Positions 1 through 9,140 of a stretch of DNA of 18,343 nucleotides are shown here, one piece after another. Position 1 is the first letter of the stretch; each line of letters opens with the position of its first letter. A program made the translations under genes and the position numbers. The notes under the pieces are model-generated. The model did no database searches. It was given only the letters and a program-made list of their open reading frames with translations, and was not told where the DNA came from. The DNA is from Comamonadaceae bacterium (GTDB lineage: Bacteria; Pseudomonadota; Gammaproteobacteria; Burkholderiales; Burkholderiaceae_C), in NCBI GenBank assembly GCA_947469815.1, contig CANIRI010000014.1, positions 1 through 18,343 on the forward strand, in the 5' to 3' direction.

Positions 1-48
1 ATAGGCCGGCTCTTCGCTGAAGCGCTGCACAGGGCGACGCGTTGCCAT
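1..48 (-). CDS. recO: RecO, DNA repair protein, N-terminal fragment
   Basis: Only the first 16 codons lie in the window; the gene runs off the left edge. Reading leftward from the ATG at 48 gives MATRRPVQRFSEEPAY, which resembles the start of RecO in Burkholderiales. RecO helps RecR load RecA onto SSB-coated single-stranded DNA in the RecF recombination pathway. The gene follows era by 14 bp on the same strand, and era-recO is a very common order in proteobacteria, which is half of the support. With 16 residues no domain can be checked. Confidence 0.75.
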   Translation of the reverse strand, partial: MATRRPVQRFSEEPAY

Positions 49-62
49 GGGATCGAATAGCC

Positions 63-1097
63 TTATTCGTAACCGAAAGCGCGCACGCGGGCCTCGTCGT
101 CGGCCCAACCGGAGCGCACTTTGACCCACATTTCAATGAACACCTTGGCATCGAGCAAACGTTCCAGCTCAACCCGGGTCTCGGTGCCGATGCGCTTGAT
201 GCGCTCGCCCTTATCACCAATCACCATGGCTTTGTGGCTGTCGCGCTCGACCACAATGGTGGCGGCTATGCGCACCAGGCGCTTTTGTTTGCCCACGCCG
301 GGTTCTTCTGCAAATTGGTCAATGACCACGGTGGATGTGTAGGGCAACTCGTCGCCGGTCAGGCGGAACAGTTTTTCGCGCACGGTCTCCGAGGCCAGAA
401 ATTTTTCACTGCGGTCGGTCAACTCATCCGGTGCGTACCACCAGGGCTGCTCGGGCAGGAACTTCTCGCAAATATCGAGCATGTGGGCGATGTCTTTGGC
501 ATTTTTGGCAGATATCGGGACGAATTCCGCGAAGGCATGGCGCTGCTGCATTTCTTGCAGCCAGGGGGCCAAGTCCGAGCGGCGCTCCACCTGGTCGAGC
601 TTATTGGCCACCAGCAAGGTGGGCACTTCTTTACTGAGCAAGGCCAGCACTTTGGCATCGGCCTGGTTGAACATACCCGCTTCGACCACGAACAGAATCA
701 GGTCCACATCACCGACCGCACCGACGACGGTTTTATTGAGCGAGCGGTTGAGCGCATTGTTGTGGCGGGTCTGAAAACCCGGTGTATCGACAAACACGAA
801 CTGCGTCGTGCCGCGCGTATGCATGCCGGTGATGCGGTGGCGGGTGGTCTGCGCCTTGCGGGATGTGATGCTGACTTTTTGCCCCACCAGCGCATTCATC
901 AGCGTGGATTTGCCCACATTGGGTTTGCCCACAATCGCTACCAACCCGCAGCGTTGCCCGGACTGTGCGGCGGTCGGGTCCGCCGTTTTCATGCCGGTTT
1001 TCAGCAGGCCCTGCAACATGGCATCCAGCGCGTCTGTATCTTGCGCAGGTAAAGGGGCCTGCGCTGCGGGCTTGGGGGAACTCTTTTTCGTACTCAT
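63..1097 (-). CDS. era: Era, GTPase for 16S rRNA maturation and 30S assembly
   Basis: Ras-like GTPase that binds the 3' end of 16S rRNA and acts as a checkpoint in small-subunit assembly. All G motifs are visible in the 344-residue product: G1 GKPNVGKS (57-64), a G2 threonine region (84-91), G3 DTPG (104-107), G4 NKLD (165-168) and G5 SAK (196-198). The C-terminal KH domain carries [13 protein letters not shown] (292-304) and the EMWVKV strand. It is longer than the usual 300 or so residues because of a polar extension of about 50 residues before the G domain; a start at Met36 is possible. The ATG at 1097 overlaps the rnc stop as ATGA, and a weak AGGG precedes it, so I keep this start. It follows rnc and precedes recO, the usual order. 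Confidence 0.96.
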   Translation of the reverse strand: MSTKKSSPKPAAQAPLPAQDTDALDAMLQGLLKTGMKTADPTAAQSGQRCGLVAIVGKPNVGKSTLMNALVGQKVSITSRKAQTTRHRITGMHTRGTTQFVFVDTPGFQTRHNNALNRSLNKTVVGAVGDVDLILFVVEAGMFNQADAKVLALLSKEVPTLLVANKLDQVERRSDLAPWLQEMQQRHAFAEFVPISAKNAKDIAHMLDICEKFLPEQPWWYAPDELTDRSEKFLASETVREKLFRLTGDELPYTSTVVIDQFAEEPGVGKQKRLVRIAATIVVERDSHKAMVIGDKGERIKRIGTETRVELERLLDAKVFIEMWVKVRSGWADDEARVRAFGYE

Positions 1098-1780
1098 GGA
1101 ATAGCCCTGTTTTTGATAGTTTCCAGCATGGCAGCAGCAGCAGCCTGCTCGCCCGCGCGACGCGATGCGCCAATGCCGCGCTCACTCAAACCCAGCGGCT
1201 CAATGGCGCATTCGACGTCAAAACTTTGCTGGTGCGCGGCACCCAGTGTGGCGACCACGCGGTACACCGCCAACGGTCGCTTGCGCGCTTGCAGCCACTC
1301 CTGCAGTTCGGTCTTGGGGTCTTTGCCCACGGCCTGCATCGCAGGGTGGATATCGACCTCGGCAAACAAGCGCTGCACCACCGCCTGCGCGGCGACAAAG
1401 CCCGCGTCCAGGTACACCGCGCCCAGCACCGACTCGAGCGCATCAGCCAAAATGGAGGGACGCTTGGGCCCCCCCGAGCGCATTTCACCCTCGCCCAGGC
1501 GCAGCAGTTCGGACAAACCGAGATCCAGGGCCAGCTTGTGCAAGGTCTCCTGGCGCACCAGGTTGGCGCGTATGCGCGACAAATCGCCCTCGGCCAAGCT
1601 ACCCAGTCGCGCGTACAACATGTCCGAGACGGCCAGACCCAATACCGAGTCACCCAGGAATTCCAGGCGCTCGTAATGGTCGGCAGAAAAGCTGCGGTGC
1701 GTCAGCGCGCGGCGCAGCAAGTCGGGGTTCTGGAATCGGTACTGCAAACGCAGCTGCAGCTGCTCCAGCCCCTGGGTCAT
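1094..1780 (-). CDS. rnc: Ribonuclease III
   Basis: Double-strand-specific endoribonuclease that separates 16S and 23S precursors and processes structured mRNAs. With the ATG at 1780 the product has 228 residues, the normal family size. The signature ERLEFLGDS is at 37-45, with metal ligands Glu40, Asp44, Asp113 and Glu116. A double-stranded RNA binding domain follows at about 154-222, ending in the typical [14 protein letters not shown] segment. The frame also opens at a TTG (1819) inside the end of lepB; I prefer the ATG because the extra 13 residues look unlike the family and the ATG leaves a clean 22-bp gap after lepB. Neither start has a strong Shine-Dalgarno. The stop overlaps the era start by 4 bp, suggesting coupling. 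Confidence 0.95.
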   Translation of the reverse strand: MTQGLEQLQLRLQYRFQNPDLLRRALTHRSFSADHYERLEFLGDSVLGLAVSDMLYARLGSLAEGDLSRIRANLVRQETLHKLALDLGLSELLRLGEGEMRSGGPKRPSILADALESVLGAVYLDAGFVAAQAVVQRLFAEVDIHPAMQAVGKDPKTELQEWLQARKRPLAVYRVVATLGAAHQQSFDVECAIEPLGLSERGIGASRRAGEQAAAAAMLETIKNRAIP

Positions 1781-1802
1781 GGTGGACGCTGGCGTACCGC
1801 CA

Positions 1803-2768
1803 TCAGTTGAAGCCGCCAATGCGCTTGAGGCTGCTGAAGTTCATCCAGACAAAAAAGGCCCGGCCCACGATATTGGCGTCCGGCACAAAACCCCAGTAGC
1901 GTGAATCCAGCGAGTTGTCGCGGTTGTCGCCCATCATGAAATAGTGGCCATCAGGGACTTTGCAGGTCACGCCTTCAACCGTGTAGTTGCAGCCCTCGGC
2001 CCCGAAAAAATTGGGTTGCACTTGCACGAAGGCGGGCCGATTGTCATCGTTCAACAAGCGGTGCGGCTTTTCGCCCAGTTTTTCTTCGAATTGTTTGAAG
2101 TAGCGCATGGAATCTTCATCCAGAAAATCAGGGAGCGCATTCGTCTCAACCACCTGGCCGTTCACAGTCAGGCGCTTGTTGCGATAGGCCACGGTGTCGC
2201 CGGGCACACCCACCACGCGTTTGATGTAGTCCAAGCTGGGTTGGGGCGGGTAGCGGAACACCATCACATCACCGCGCTGGGGCTTGTTGCCCTCGGTGAT
2301 CTTGGTGTTGATGACCGGCAGGCGCAAGCCATAGTGGTACTTGTTCACCAAAATCAAATCGCCCACCAGCAGCGTGGGAATCATGGAGCCAGAAGGAATT
2401 TTGAAGGGCTCGAATAAAAACGAGCGAAGCAGAAAAACGGTGATGATGACGGGAAACAAACCGGCGGTCCATTCCAGCCACCAGGGCTGGGCCAAGAGCG
2501 CGGCCTTGGCCTGCGCCACATCGCCGTCCACCTGCTTGATGCCCTGTTGCGCCAGCGCGCTGCGGCGCTGCGCGTCGTCTGATTCGAGTTGCCCGGCAGC
2601 GCGCGCGCGCGCCGGGGCGAAAATAAATTGCTCGCCCAGCCAGTACACGCCGGTGACTACCGAAGCCAGAAACAACAACAAGGCGAAATTGGCCTCCACC
2701 ATGCCGGCAAACCAGGCACCAGCAAACGCCACAAAGGCGGCCAGCACCACAGATGTCAATGCTTGCAT
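1803..2768 (-). CDS. lepB: Signal peptidase I
   Basis: Inner-membrane serine protease (Ser/Lys dyad) that removes signal peptides from exported preproteins. The 321-residue product has hydrophobic segments near 1-22 and 28-46, a charged cytoplasmic loop (51-100), a further membrane segment around 102-119, then the periplasmic catalytic domain. PSGSM gives nucleophile Ser128, YIKRVVG gives general base Lys183, and the box GDNRDNSLDSRYWG is at 280-293. The frame stays open upstream for 45 codons inside lepA, but the ATG at 2768 gives a normal N-terminus and forms TGATG with the lepA stop (1-bp overlap). Following lepA is the standard arrangement. MucD, encoded nearby, is a likely client because it has a signal peptide. 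Confidence 0.96.
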   Translation of the reverse strand: MQALTSVVLAAFVAFAGAWFAGMVEANFALLLFLASVVTGVYWLGEQFIFAPARARAAGQLESDDAQRRSALAQQGIKQVDGDVAQAKAALLAQPWWLEWTAGLFPVIITVFLLRSFLFEPFKIPSGSMIPTLLVGDLILVNKYHYGLRLPVINTKITEGNKPQRGDVMVFRYPPQPSLDYIKRVVGVPGDTVAYRNKRLTVNGQVVETNALPDFLDEDSMRYFKQFEEKLGEKPHRLLNDDNRPAFVQVQPNFFGAEGCNYTVEGVTCKVPDGHYFMMGDNRDNSLDSRYWGFVPDANIVGRAFFVWMNFSSLKRIGGFN

Positions 2769-4579
2769 CAATCTTCCACTTGCAAAATAGCCAAGAACGC
2801 CTCTTGGGGGACTTCCACCGAGCCGATTTGTTTCATGCGCTTTTTGCCGGCTTTTTGTTTTTCGAGGAGTTTGCGCTTGCGTGAAATATCGCCGCCGTAG
2901 CACTTGGCGAGCACGTTCTTGCGCAGGGCTTTGATTGTCTCACGCGCAATGATGTTGGCCCCGATGGCAGCCTGTATGGCAACGTCGTACATCTGGCGCG
3001 AAATGATCTCGCGCATTTTGGTCACCACGGCCCGGCCCCGGTAGGTGGCCTGGCTGCGGTGCACGATGATGGACAGCGCGTCGACCTTTTCAGCGTTGAG
3101 CAGGATATCGACCTTGACCACATCCGAGGCACGGTATTCCTTGAATTCGTAATCCATGGACGCGTAACCCCGGCTCACCGATTTGAGCTTGTCAAAGAAG
3201 TCCAGCACGATCTCGCCCAGCGGCATCTCATAGGTCAGCATCACCTGGCGGCCGTGGTAGGCCATATTCATCTGCACGCCGCGTTTCTGGTTGGCCAGCG
3301 TCATCACCGAGCCGACGTATTCCTGCGGCATGTACAAGTGCACGGTGACAATGGGTTCACGGATTTCGTCCAGACGGCCCTGGTCTGGCATCTTGGATGG
3401 GTTCTCCACCATGCGCACTTCGCCGTCCACGCCCACCACCTCGTACACCACGCTGGGCGCGGTGGTGATCAGGTCCTGATCAAACTCGCGCTCCAGACGC
3501 TCCTGCACGATTTCCATGTGCAAAAGCCCCAAAAAACCACAGCGAAAACCGAAGCCCAGCGCTTGCGACACTTCGGGCTCGTAGTGCAGCGATGAATCGT
3601 TGAGCTTCAATTTCTCCAGGCTGTCGCGCAGTCCTTCGTACTGGTTGGCCTCGGTCGGGTACAGCCCGGCAAACACCTGGGGTTGGATTTCTTTGAAGCC
3701 CGGCAACGCTTCGGTGGCGGTCGCAGCCGCGCCCCCAGACCCCGGCTTGATCAGGGTGATGGTGTCGCCCACCTTGGCAGCCTGCAATTCGCGGATGCCG
3801 GCGATGATGTATCCCACCTCCCCTGCTTCCAGCGAACTGCGGGGCTCATTGGCCGGCGTGAACACGCCCAGGTTGTCGGCGTTGTACATGGTGCCGGTGG
3901 CCATCATCTTGAAACGCTCACCCTTGCCCAGGCGGCCATCGACCACGCGCACCAGCATGACCACGCCCACGTAGGTATCAAACCAGCTGTCCACGATCAT
4001 GGCGCGCAAAGGGCCGTCCGGATTGCCTTTGGGTGCGGGAATGCGCGCGACGATGGCTTCCAGAATCTCTTCGACGCCCATGCCCGACTTGGCCGAACAG
4101 GGAATCGCGTCGGTGGCATCGATGCCAATGACGTCTTCAATTTCGGCGCGCGCGTTATCCGGATCGGCGTTGGGCAAGTCCATTTTGTTGAGGACGGGCA
4201 CCACTTCCACACCCAGGTCCAGCGCGGTGTAGCAATTGGCCACGGTCTGCGCCTCTACGCCCTGGCTGGCATCGACAACCAGCAAGGCGCCTTCACAGGC
4301 GGACAAAGAACGGCTGACTTCGTAGGAAAAATCGACGTGGCCTGGGGTATCAATCAAATTGAGGTTGTAAACCGTGCCGTCTTTGGCGCGGTATTGCAGC
4401 GCAGCGGTCTGCGCCTTGATGGTGATGCCCCGCTCTTTTTCGATGTCCATCGAATCGAGCACCTGCTCCTGCATCTCCCGCGCTTCCAGGCCGCCGCAAT
4501 GCTGGATCAAGCGGTCAGCCAGCGTCGATTTGCCGTGGTCGATGTGGGCAATGATGGAGAAATTGCGTATGTGCTGCAT
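2768..4579 (-). CDS. lepA: Elongation factor 4 (LepA), ribosomal back-translocase GTPase
   Basis: Translational GTPase related to EF-G that acts on stalled or mistranslocated ribosomes and affects 30S biogenesis. At 603 residues it is full length. Motifs: G1 AHIDHGKST (11-19), G2 RGITI (50-54), G3 DTPGH (77-81), G4 NKMD (131-134), G5 SAK (162-164). The C-terminal LepA-specific domain is present, including the segment [20 protein letters not shown] followed by a basic region. The ATG at 4579 puts [16 protein letters not shown] at the N-terminus, as in the family; there is only a weak GAAG about 10 nt upstream. It is the first gene after the terminator behind mucD, so transcription of lepA-lepB-rnc-era-recO probably starts in the roughly 50 bp above 4579, although I could not pick a convincing promoter. 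Confidence 0.97.
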   Translation of the reverse strand: MQHIRNFSIIAHIDHGKSTLADRLIQHCGGLEAREMQEQVLDSMDIEKERGITIKAQTAALQYRAKDGTVYNLNLIDTPGHVDFSYEVSRSLSACEGALLVVDASQGVEAQTVANCYTALDLGVEVVPVLNKMDLPNADPDNARAEIEDVIGIDATDAIPCSAKSGMGVEEILEAIVARIPAPKGNPDGPLRAMIVDSWFDTYVGVVMLVRVVDGRLGKGERFKMMATGTMYNADNLGVFTPANEPRSSLEAGEVGYIIAGIRELQAAKVGDTITLIKPGSGGAAATATEALPGFKEIQPQVFAGLYPTEANQYEGLRDSLEKLKLNDSSLHYEPEVSQALGFGFRCGFLGLLHMEIVQERLEREFDQDLITTAPSVVYEVVGVDGEVRMVENPSKMPDQGRLDEIREPIVTVHLYMPQEYVGSVMTLANQKRGVQMNMAYHGRQVMLTYEMPLGEIVLDFFDKLKSVSRGYASMDYEFKEYRASDVVKVDILLNAEKVDALSIIVHRSQATYRGRAVVTKMREIISRQMYDVAIQAAIGANIIARETIKALRKNVLAKCYGGDISRKRKLLEKQKAGKKRMKQIGSVEVPQEAFLAILQVED

Positions 4580-4627
4580 CCAGAAGACTTCAGGCTAAGC
4601 GGATCAAAAAATGCCGGGAGGGCAGGC

Positions 4628-4660
4628 AAAGAAAAGGGCGCATCAAGCAATGACGCGCCC
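4628..4660 (-). terminator. Intrinsic terminator after mucD
   Basis: On the minus strand an imperfect stem of about 10 bp (6 GC-rich pairs, one mismatch, then 3 pairs) with a 5-nt loop spans 4660 to 4636. It is followed directly by TTTTCTTT (4635-4628). It lies 65 nt after the mucD stop and 48 nt before the lepA start. It separates the fab-ygfX-mucD run from lepA-lepB-rnc-era-recO. No T-run follows on the plus strand, so it acts in one direction only. Confidence 0.75.
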
Positions 4661-4725
4661 TCAGCCTTCACGCTCGGGGCTGGCGCCTTGAGCGCGGCCC
4701 GAGCCATTCTAACGAAACGCTCGCT

Positions 4726-6195
4726 CTACTTGCCCACACGCATCAGCGTGTACTGGGTCCAGTCGCCGCGCCGGTACAAGACGACAAGGGGTTTCGCCTT
4801 GTCATGCTTGGCCAGAATGGCTTCCACGTCTTTGACGCTGGCTACCTCCGTGCTATCGAGTTGCAAAATGATGTCGCCTTCCGCCAGGCCAGCCCTGGCT
4901 GCAGCGTCCGTGACGGCCTCCACCGCCACCCCTGCTTTGATTTTGAGCTCCTTGCGCTGGCTATCGGTCAGCTCGCTGACCGTCAACCCATACGCTTGGG
5001 CCACGGTGCTGGGCTTGGCCTTGGGTGCAGGTGCGACCGCTTTAGCTTCGGTCTTTTCAGACTCAATTTCTGCGATCGTGACTTGCAGCTCTCGGGTTGC
5101 GCCCTTGCGCAAAACCGTCAAGGCACTGCGCGTACCGGGTTTGGTGGCACCCACAAAACGCGGCAAGTCCATGGACTTTTCAATCACCCGGCCATCGAAC
5201 TTGAGGATCACGTCACCGGGCTCGACACCAGCCTTGTCAGCCGGTGCACCGGCTTCCACGGCCTTGACCAAGGCGCCGGTACTTTTGCCCAGGCCCAAGG
5301 ACTCCGCAACTTCTTTGGACACCTGGTCAATCGTCACCCCGATACGCCCACGCGAAACCCGGCCCTGGCTGCGCAGTTGATCGCTGACGCGGATCGCCTC
5401 ATCGATAGGGATAGAAAAAGAAATCCCCATAAAGCCGCCCGAGCGCGAATAGATCTGGCTGTTAATACCCACCACCTCACCACGCATATTGATCAATGGG
5501 CCACCGGAATTACCCGGATTGATCGCCACATCGGTTTGGATAAAGGGCAGAAATTCACCGGTATCGCGCTGCTTGGCGCTGACGATGCCCGCCGTGACCG
5601 AGTTTTCCAGGCCAAAAGGCGAGCCAATCGCCATCACCCATTCGCCGACCTTCAGGCGGTTCACATCGCCGGTGCGCACAGCAGGCAAACCGCTCGCATC
5701 AATCTTGACCAATGCCACATCGCTGCGCTTGTCGGAACCGATAATTTTGGCTTTGAATTCGCGCTTGTCGGTAAGCGTCACGATCACATCCTCAGCGCCC
5801 TCCACCACATGGGCATTGGTCATGATCAAGCCGTCTGAGGTCAACACAAAGCCAGAACCTACGCCACGGGGCTGCTCACGCTGCTGTTCGTCTTGTTGCG
5901 GCGTGCGTTGGCGCGGACCGGGGCGCGGCATATTCGGCGCAGGCAAGCCAAAGCGGCGGAAAAATTCCAGCATCTCTTCTTCGCCAGGGTTGACCTGGGA
6001 TGAACGGGGCTGGACTTTTTCTGTCGTCCGAATATTCACCACCGACGGCCCTACCTGCTCCACCAGGTCGGTGAAGTCCGGCAAGGTCCGCGTCTGCGCG
6101 GCGACCGGGCCCGCCACCAAAGCGAAGACCAGACCCGCGCTGATCAAAGCGCTACCCAACCAACTACGCACATGCATTGCATTACTCCCAAACAT
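4726..6195 (-). CDS. mucD: MucD/DegP-type periplasmic serine endoprotease
   Basis: HtrA-family protease and chaperone that degrades misfolded envelope proteins. The 489-residue product starts with a signal peptide (hydrophobic core about 13-30, likely cleavage after VAA, residues 31-33). A trypsin-like domain has His129 (NAHVV), Asp159 (SDVAL) and Ser230 (GNSGGP), so the triad is complete. Two PDZ domains follow at about 283-375 and 400-487. A Pro/Gln/Arg-rich segment (about 88-110) occupies the N-terminal loop region. Two in-frame ATGs are possible: 6195, with GGAG 8 nt before it, and 6177 (Met7), with GGGAG 7 nt before it; the second gives a more standard signal peptide. In related genomes mucD normally follows rpoE-rseA-rseB; here it sits directly behind a ygfX-like gene. 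Confidence 0.95.
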   Translation of the reverse strand: MFGSNAMHVRSWLGSALISAGLVFALVAGPVAAQTRTLPDFTDLVEQVGPSVVNIRTTEKVQPRSSQVNPGEEEMLEFFRRFGLPAPNMPRPGPRQRTPQQDEQQREQPRGVGSGFVLTSDGLIMTNAHVVEGAEDVIVTLTDKREFKAKIIGSDKRSDVALVKIDASGLPAVRTGDVNRLKVGEWVMAIGSPFGLENSVTAGIVSAKQRDTGEFLPFIQTDVAINPGNSGGPLINMRGEVVGINSQIYSRSGGFMGISFSIPIDEAIRVSDQLRSQGRVSRGRIGVTIDQVSKEVAESLGLGKSTGALVKAVEAGAPADKAGVEPGDVILKFDGRVIEKSMDLPRFVGATKPGTRSALTVLRKGATRELQVTIAEIESEKTEAKAVAPAPKAKPSTVAQAYGLTVSELTDSQRKELKIKAGVAVEAVTDAAARAGLAEGDIILQLDSTEVASVKDVEAILAKHDKAKPLVVLYRRGDWTQYTLMRVGK

Positions 6196-6220
6196 CAGGT
6201 GTTCTCCATCACATCACACA

Positions 6221-6691
6221 CTATTCCCGCTGAACGGCAACTGGCCGATCATCTACGGACATGGCATCAAAAATCAAGACCCTTCGCAGGGGATACCAGC
6301 TCTTTACATGGTCTTTTCGCTGCAGCCATATCCATTCACATGCTCCCTCAGACGTTCGCAGCCGCAGCAGCATCCATACCTGAAGATCCATCACACAGTG
6401 CACCGCACACACACCATCATCGTTTTGGCGCGACCAGAACCAGTTCTGCCCATCCCAACGCAGCACCGACCCATAGACCGCAGGGCGGGAGCGGGTCATA
6501 CAAAAACCTGCCAACTCCAGCGAGAACAGCAGCATGGGCGCTAGATATATCAGGTCAGCGGGAATTTGCACGGCACCGAAGGCGAAAAGCCCCACAAGAG
6601 TCAGGACGAGCAATAAGGTGAGCCCCGCGGCGATGTGGCCATCCAGACCAACGCCGGGAATTGCAACTGTCACAGCAGGCGGACCGCCCAT
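6221..6691 (-). CDS. YgfX-like small inner-membrane protein
   Basis: A 156-residue protein in a gap that could be taken for non-coding, because its frame stays open back into fabF. Two hydrophobic segments (about 19-38 and 43-64) form a hairpin, followed by a soluble C-terminal domain with LRWDGQNWFW (77-86), MLLRLR (107-112), WIWLQ (120-124) and WYPLRRVL (132-139). The order LRW-GQ-W, MLLRLR, WL, W-LRR matches the YgfX/CptA family as I remember E. coli YgfX, which is encoded beside sdhE. No sdhE is present here. I chose the ATG at 6691, 28 nt after the fabF stop; there is no clear Shine-Dalgarno, so the start is uncertain. It ends 25 nt before mucD. Molecular function unknown; the toxin role proposed for E. 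coli YgfX should not be assumed. Confidence 0.72.
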   Translation of the reverse strand: MGGPPAVTVAIPGVGLDGHIAAGLTLLLVLTLVGLFAFGAVQIPADLIYLAPMLLFSLELAGFCMTRSRPAVYGSVLRWDGQNWFWSRQNDDGVCAVHCVMDLQVWMLLRLRTSEGACEWIWLQRKDHVKSWYPLRRVLIFDAMSVDDRPVAVQRE

Positions 6692-6719
6692 AAGCTGATA
6701 AGCGCAGACCCAGGACGAA

Positions 6720-7964
6720 TCAGACGCGCTTGAACACCAAACTGCCGTTGGTGCCGCCGAACCCGAAATTGTTTTTGATGGCCACATCAATACGCATATC
6801 GCGCGCGGTGTTGGCGCAGTAATCCAGATCGCACTCGGGATCCTGGTTGAAGATGTTGATGGTCGGCGGACTGACCTGGTGGTGCAAAGCCAGCACGGTG
6901 AATACCGACTCCAAGCCACCGGCACCACCCAGCAAATGCCCGGTCATCGATTTGGTGGAATTCACCACCACCGATTTGGCGTGCGCGCCCAGGGTGGCTT
7001 TGATCGCGTTGGATTCATTGACATCGCCCAGAGGGGTGGAGGTGCCGTGGGCGTTCAGGTACTGCACCGCATCCGGGTTGAGTCCGGCGTTGCGCAATGC
7101 GCCGAGCATGGCGCGGCGCGGGCCGTCCATGCTGGGCGCGGTCATGTGGCCGGCGTCGGCACTCATGCCAAAGCCCGCCAATTCGGCGTAAATTTTTGCG
7201 CCGCGCGCTTTGGCGTGTTCGTACTCCTCGAGCACCATGACGCCCGCGCCTTCACCCAAGACAAAGCCGTCGCGGTCTTTGTCCCAGGGGCGCGAAGCGG
7301 TAGCGGGGTCGTCGTTGCGGGTGCTCAGCGCGCGCATGGCAGCAAAACCGCCTACGCCCAGGGGTGACACGGTCGCTTCCGAACCGCCTGCCACGATCAC
7401 ATCGGCGTCGCCGTACTCGATCATCCGACCGGCCTCGCCGATACAGTGCAAGCCCGTGGTGCAGGCCGTGACGATGGCGATGTTGGGGCCCTTGAATCCG
7501 TAGCGGATCGAAACATGGCCGGCGATCATGTTGATGATGGAAGCCGGCACAAAAAATGGGGAAATACGACGGGCACCGCGCGATGTGTATTCGGCGTGGG
7601 TGGCCTCAATCATGGGCAGGCCGCCTATGCCCGAGCCAATCACACAACCGATGCGGGTGGCCTCTTCCTCGCCCAAGGCCTCGCCGGTTTTCAGCCCCGC
7701 GTCGGCCACCGCCTGGCTGGCAGCGGCGATGCCGTAATGGATGAAGGTATCCATGGTCCGTGCCTCTTTGGCACTCATGTATGCCTCGACATCAAAACCG
7801 CGCACCTCGCCTGCGATCTGGCAGGAGAAGGTGCTGGCATCAAATTTGGTAATTCGGTCAATACCGGATTGACCCGCCAAGAGCCGCGACCACGCCTGCT
7901 CCACCGTGTTGCCGACCGGGCTGATGCAGCCCAACCCCGTTACAACTACGCGGCGGCGCGTCAT
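6720..7964 (-). CDS. fabF: Beta-ketoacyl-ACP synthase II
   Basis: Condensing enzyme that adds malonyl-ACP units to acyl-ACP in type II fatty acid elongation. The 414 residues match the family length. The Cys-His-His triad is Cys168 (in [10 protein letters not shown]), His306 ([11 protein letters not shown]) and His343 ([11 protein letters not shown]), and the C-terminal GFGGTN motif is at 401-406. The ATG at 7964 begins [12 protein letters not shown], the normal start for FabF. It follows acpP, its carrier protein, after 67 bp containing a hairpin, and precedes the ygfX-like gene. It could be taken for FabB, but the length and the position beside acpP favour FabF. Confidence 0.96.
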   Translation of the reverse strand: MTRRRVVVTGLGCISPVGNTVEQAWSRLLAGQSGIDRITKFDASTFSCQIAGEVRGFDVEAYMSAKEARTMDTFIHYGIAAASQAVADAGLKTGEALGEEEATRIGCVIGSGIGGLPMIEATHAEYTSRGARRISPFFVPASIINMIAGHVSIRYGFKGPNIAIVTACTTGLHCIGEAGRMIEYGDADVIVAGGSEATVSPLGVGGFAAMRALSTRNDDPATASRPWDKDRDGFVLGEGAGVMVLEEYEHAKARGAKIYAELAGFGMSADAGHMTAPSMDGPRRAMLGALRNAGLNPDAVQYLNAHGTSTPLGDVNESNAIKATLGAHAKSVVVNSTKSMTGHLLGGAGGLESVFTVLALHHQVSPPTINIFNQDPECDLDYCANTARDMRIDVAIKNNFGFGGTNGSLVFKRV

Positions 7965-8000
7965 AAAACAACTTTCATGGTGGCAATCGGCTGATCACGC

Positions 8001-8023
8001 TGTCCCGCCGCAGCGACGGGACA
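8001..8023 (-). other. Hairpin in the acpP-fabF spacer
   Basis: TGTCCCG and CGGGACA form a perfect 7-bp stem around a 9-nt loop, 8 nt after the acpP stop on the transcribed strand. No T-run follows, so it is not a complete intrinsic terminator. A 3' stability or processing element that lets acpP mRNA accumulate above fabF mRNA is a reasonable inference. Confidence 0.4.
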
Positions 8024-8031
8024 AGGCCCCA

Positions 8032-8301
<270 letters not shown>

Positions 8302-8303
8302 TC

Positions 8304-8309
8304 ATTCTA
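8304..8309 (-). promoter_or_regulatory. Possible -10 element upstream of acpP
   Basis: TAGAAT on the minus strand, about 32 nt before the acpP start, would give a short leader containing the GAGGG ribosome site. No recognisable -35 lies 16-18 bp upstream, so this is a weak call. The rest of the fabG-acpP spacer (8272-8387) holds only short GC-rich inverted repeats without a T-run. Confidence 0.25.
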
Positions 8310-8387
8310 CCCACGCACCCAGCAGAGCCGGATCGCAGGTCCGCCGGACGGATGGTGCGGCGGATTCGCGGGTGGCGCACCTACGAA

Positions 8388-9140
8388 TTACATATGCATG
8401 CCACCGTTGATATGGATTTCCTGCCCGCTGACGTAGCCCGCTTGCGGCGAGGCCAGGTAGGCAACCAGTTGCGCCACTTCTTGCGCCTGCCCGAGCCGGC
8501 CCGCCGGAATTTGCGCCATCAAGGCCGTTTGTTGCTCGGCGCTGAGCGCCGCCGTCATATCGGTTTCAATGAATCCGGGAGCTACGCAGTTCACGGTGAT
8601 GCCGCGCGAACCCAGTTCGCGCGCAAGCGCCCGCGTCATGCCGGCCACACCGGCCTTGGAGGCCGCATAGTTGGCCTGCCCCGCGTTACCCATGGCGCCG
8701 ACCACCGAGGTGATATTGACGATACGACCGTAACGCTGCTTCATCATGGTGCGCGAAACAGCACGGGTCATGCGGAATACGCCTTTGAGGTTGGCGTCGA
8801 TCACTGCGTCCCAGTCGGCGTCTTTCATGCGCATCAGCAGCGTATCGCGGGTGATACCGGCGTTGTTCACGAGCACGTGCAAGGAGCCCTCGGCTTGGGT
8901 GATTACGTTGATCAAGGCCTCGCCAGCCGGTCCGTCCGTCACATCCAGCACTTCGCCACGGCAGCCGGGGAAAGCGGACAAGGCGGCGCTGATATGGGCT
9001 GCGCCCGTAGCGCTGGTGGCTGTGCCCACCACCCGCATACCTTGGCGCGCCAGCTCCAGCGCAATGGCCGCGCCAATGCCACGCGACGCGCCGGTCACCA
9101 GTGCGATCTGGGGCGGTGAAGAATGTGCCACTTCGCTCAT
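8388..9140 (-). CDS. fabG: 3-oxoacyl-ACP reductase
   Basis: NADPH-dependent reductase of the short-chain dehydrogenase family that reduces beta-ketoacyl-ACP in the first reductive step of fatty acid elongation. The 250-residue product shows TGASRGIG (16-23) for the cofactor, NNAG (92-95), Asn117, and the catalytic Ser145, Tyr158 and Lys162 in the usual YxxxK spacing, then APG (187-189). The ATG at 9140 overlaps the fabD stop as ATGA, so translation is probably coupled. About 10 extra residues precede the Rossmann strand compared with E. coli FabG. Its place between fabD and acpP supports FabG over another short-chain dehydrogenase. Confidence 0.96.
   Translation of the reverse strand: MSEVAHSSPPQIALVTGASRGIGAAIALELARQGMRVVGTATSATGAAHISAALSAFPGCRGEVLDVTDGPAGEALINVITQAEGSLHVLVNNAGITRDTLLMRMKDADWDAVIDANLKGVFRMTRAVSRTMMKQRYGRIVNITSVVGAMGNAGQANYAASKAGVAGMTRALARELGSRGITVNCVAPGFIETDMTAALSAEQQTALMAQIPAGRLGQAQEVAQLVAYLASPQAGYVSGQEIHINGGMHM

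Noticed and set aside
1781..1819. TTG start for rnc overlapping the lepB end
   Set aside because: The extra 13 residues do not resemble the family, and the ATG at 1780 gives the usual length.
2769..2903. 45-codon N-terminal extension of lepB
   Set aside because: It lies inside lepA in another frame, and the ATG at 2768 gives a normal membrane-anchor start and a TGATG junction.
3683..5380. 565-codon open frame on the plus strand
   Set aside because: It is antisense to lepA and mucD, both certain genes, and its His/Gly/Arg-rich product is typical of an antisense frame in GC-rich coding DNA.
6172..6621. 149-codon plus-strand frame opposite the ygfX-like gene
   Set aside because: Composition rich in His/Pro/Thr with no domain; the minus-strand protein in the same place has membrane segments and family motifs.
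8341..8370. GC-rich inverted repeat after fabG (CCGCCG/CGGCGG) as a terminator
   Set aside because: No T-run follows on either strand; composition alone can produce it.
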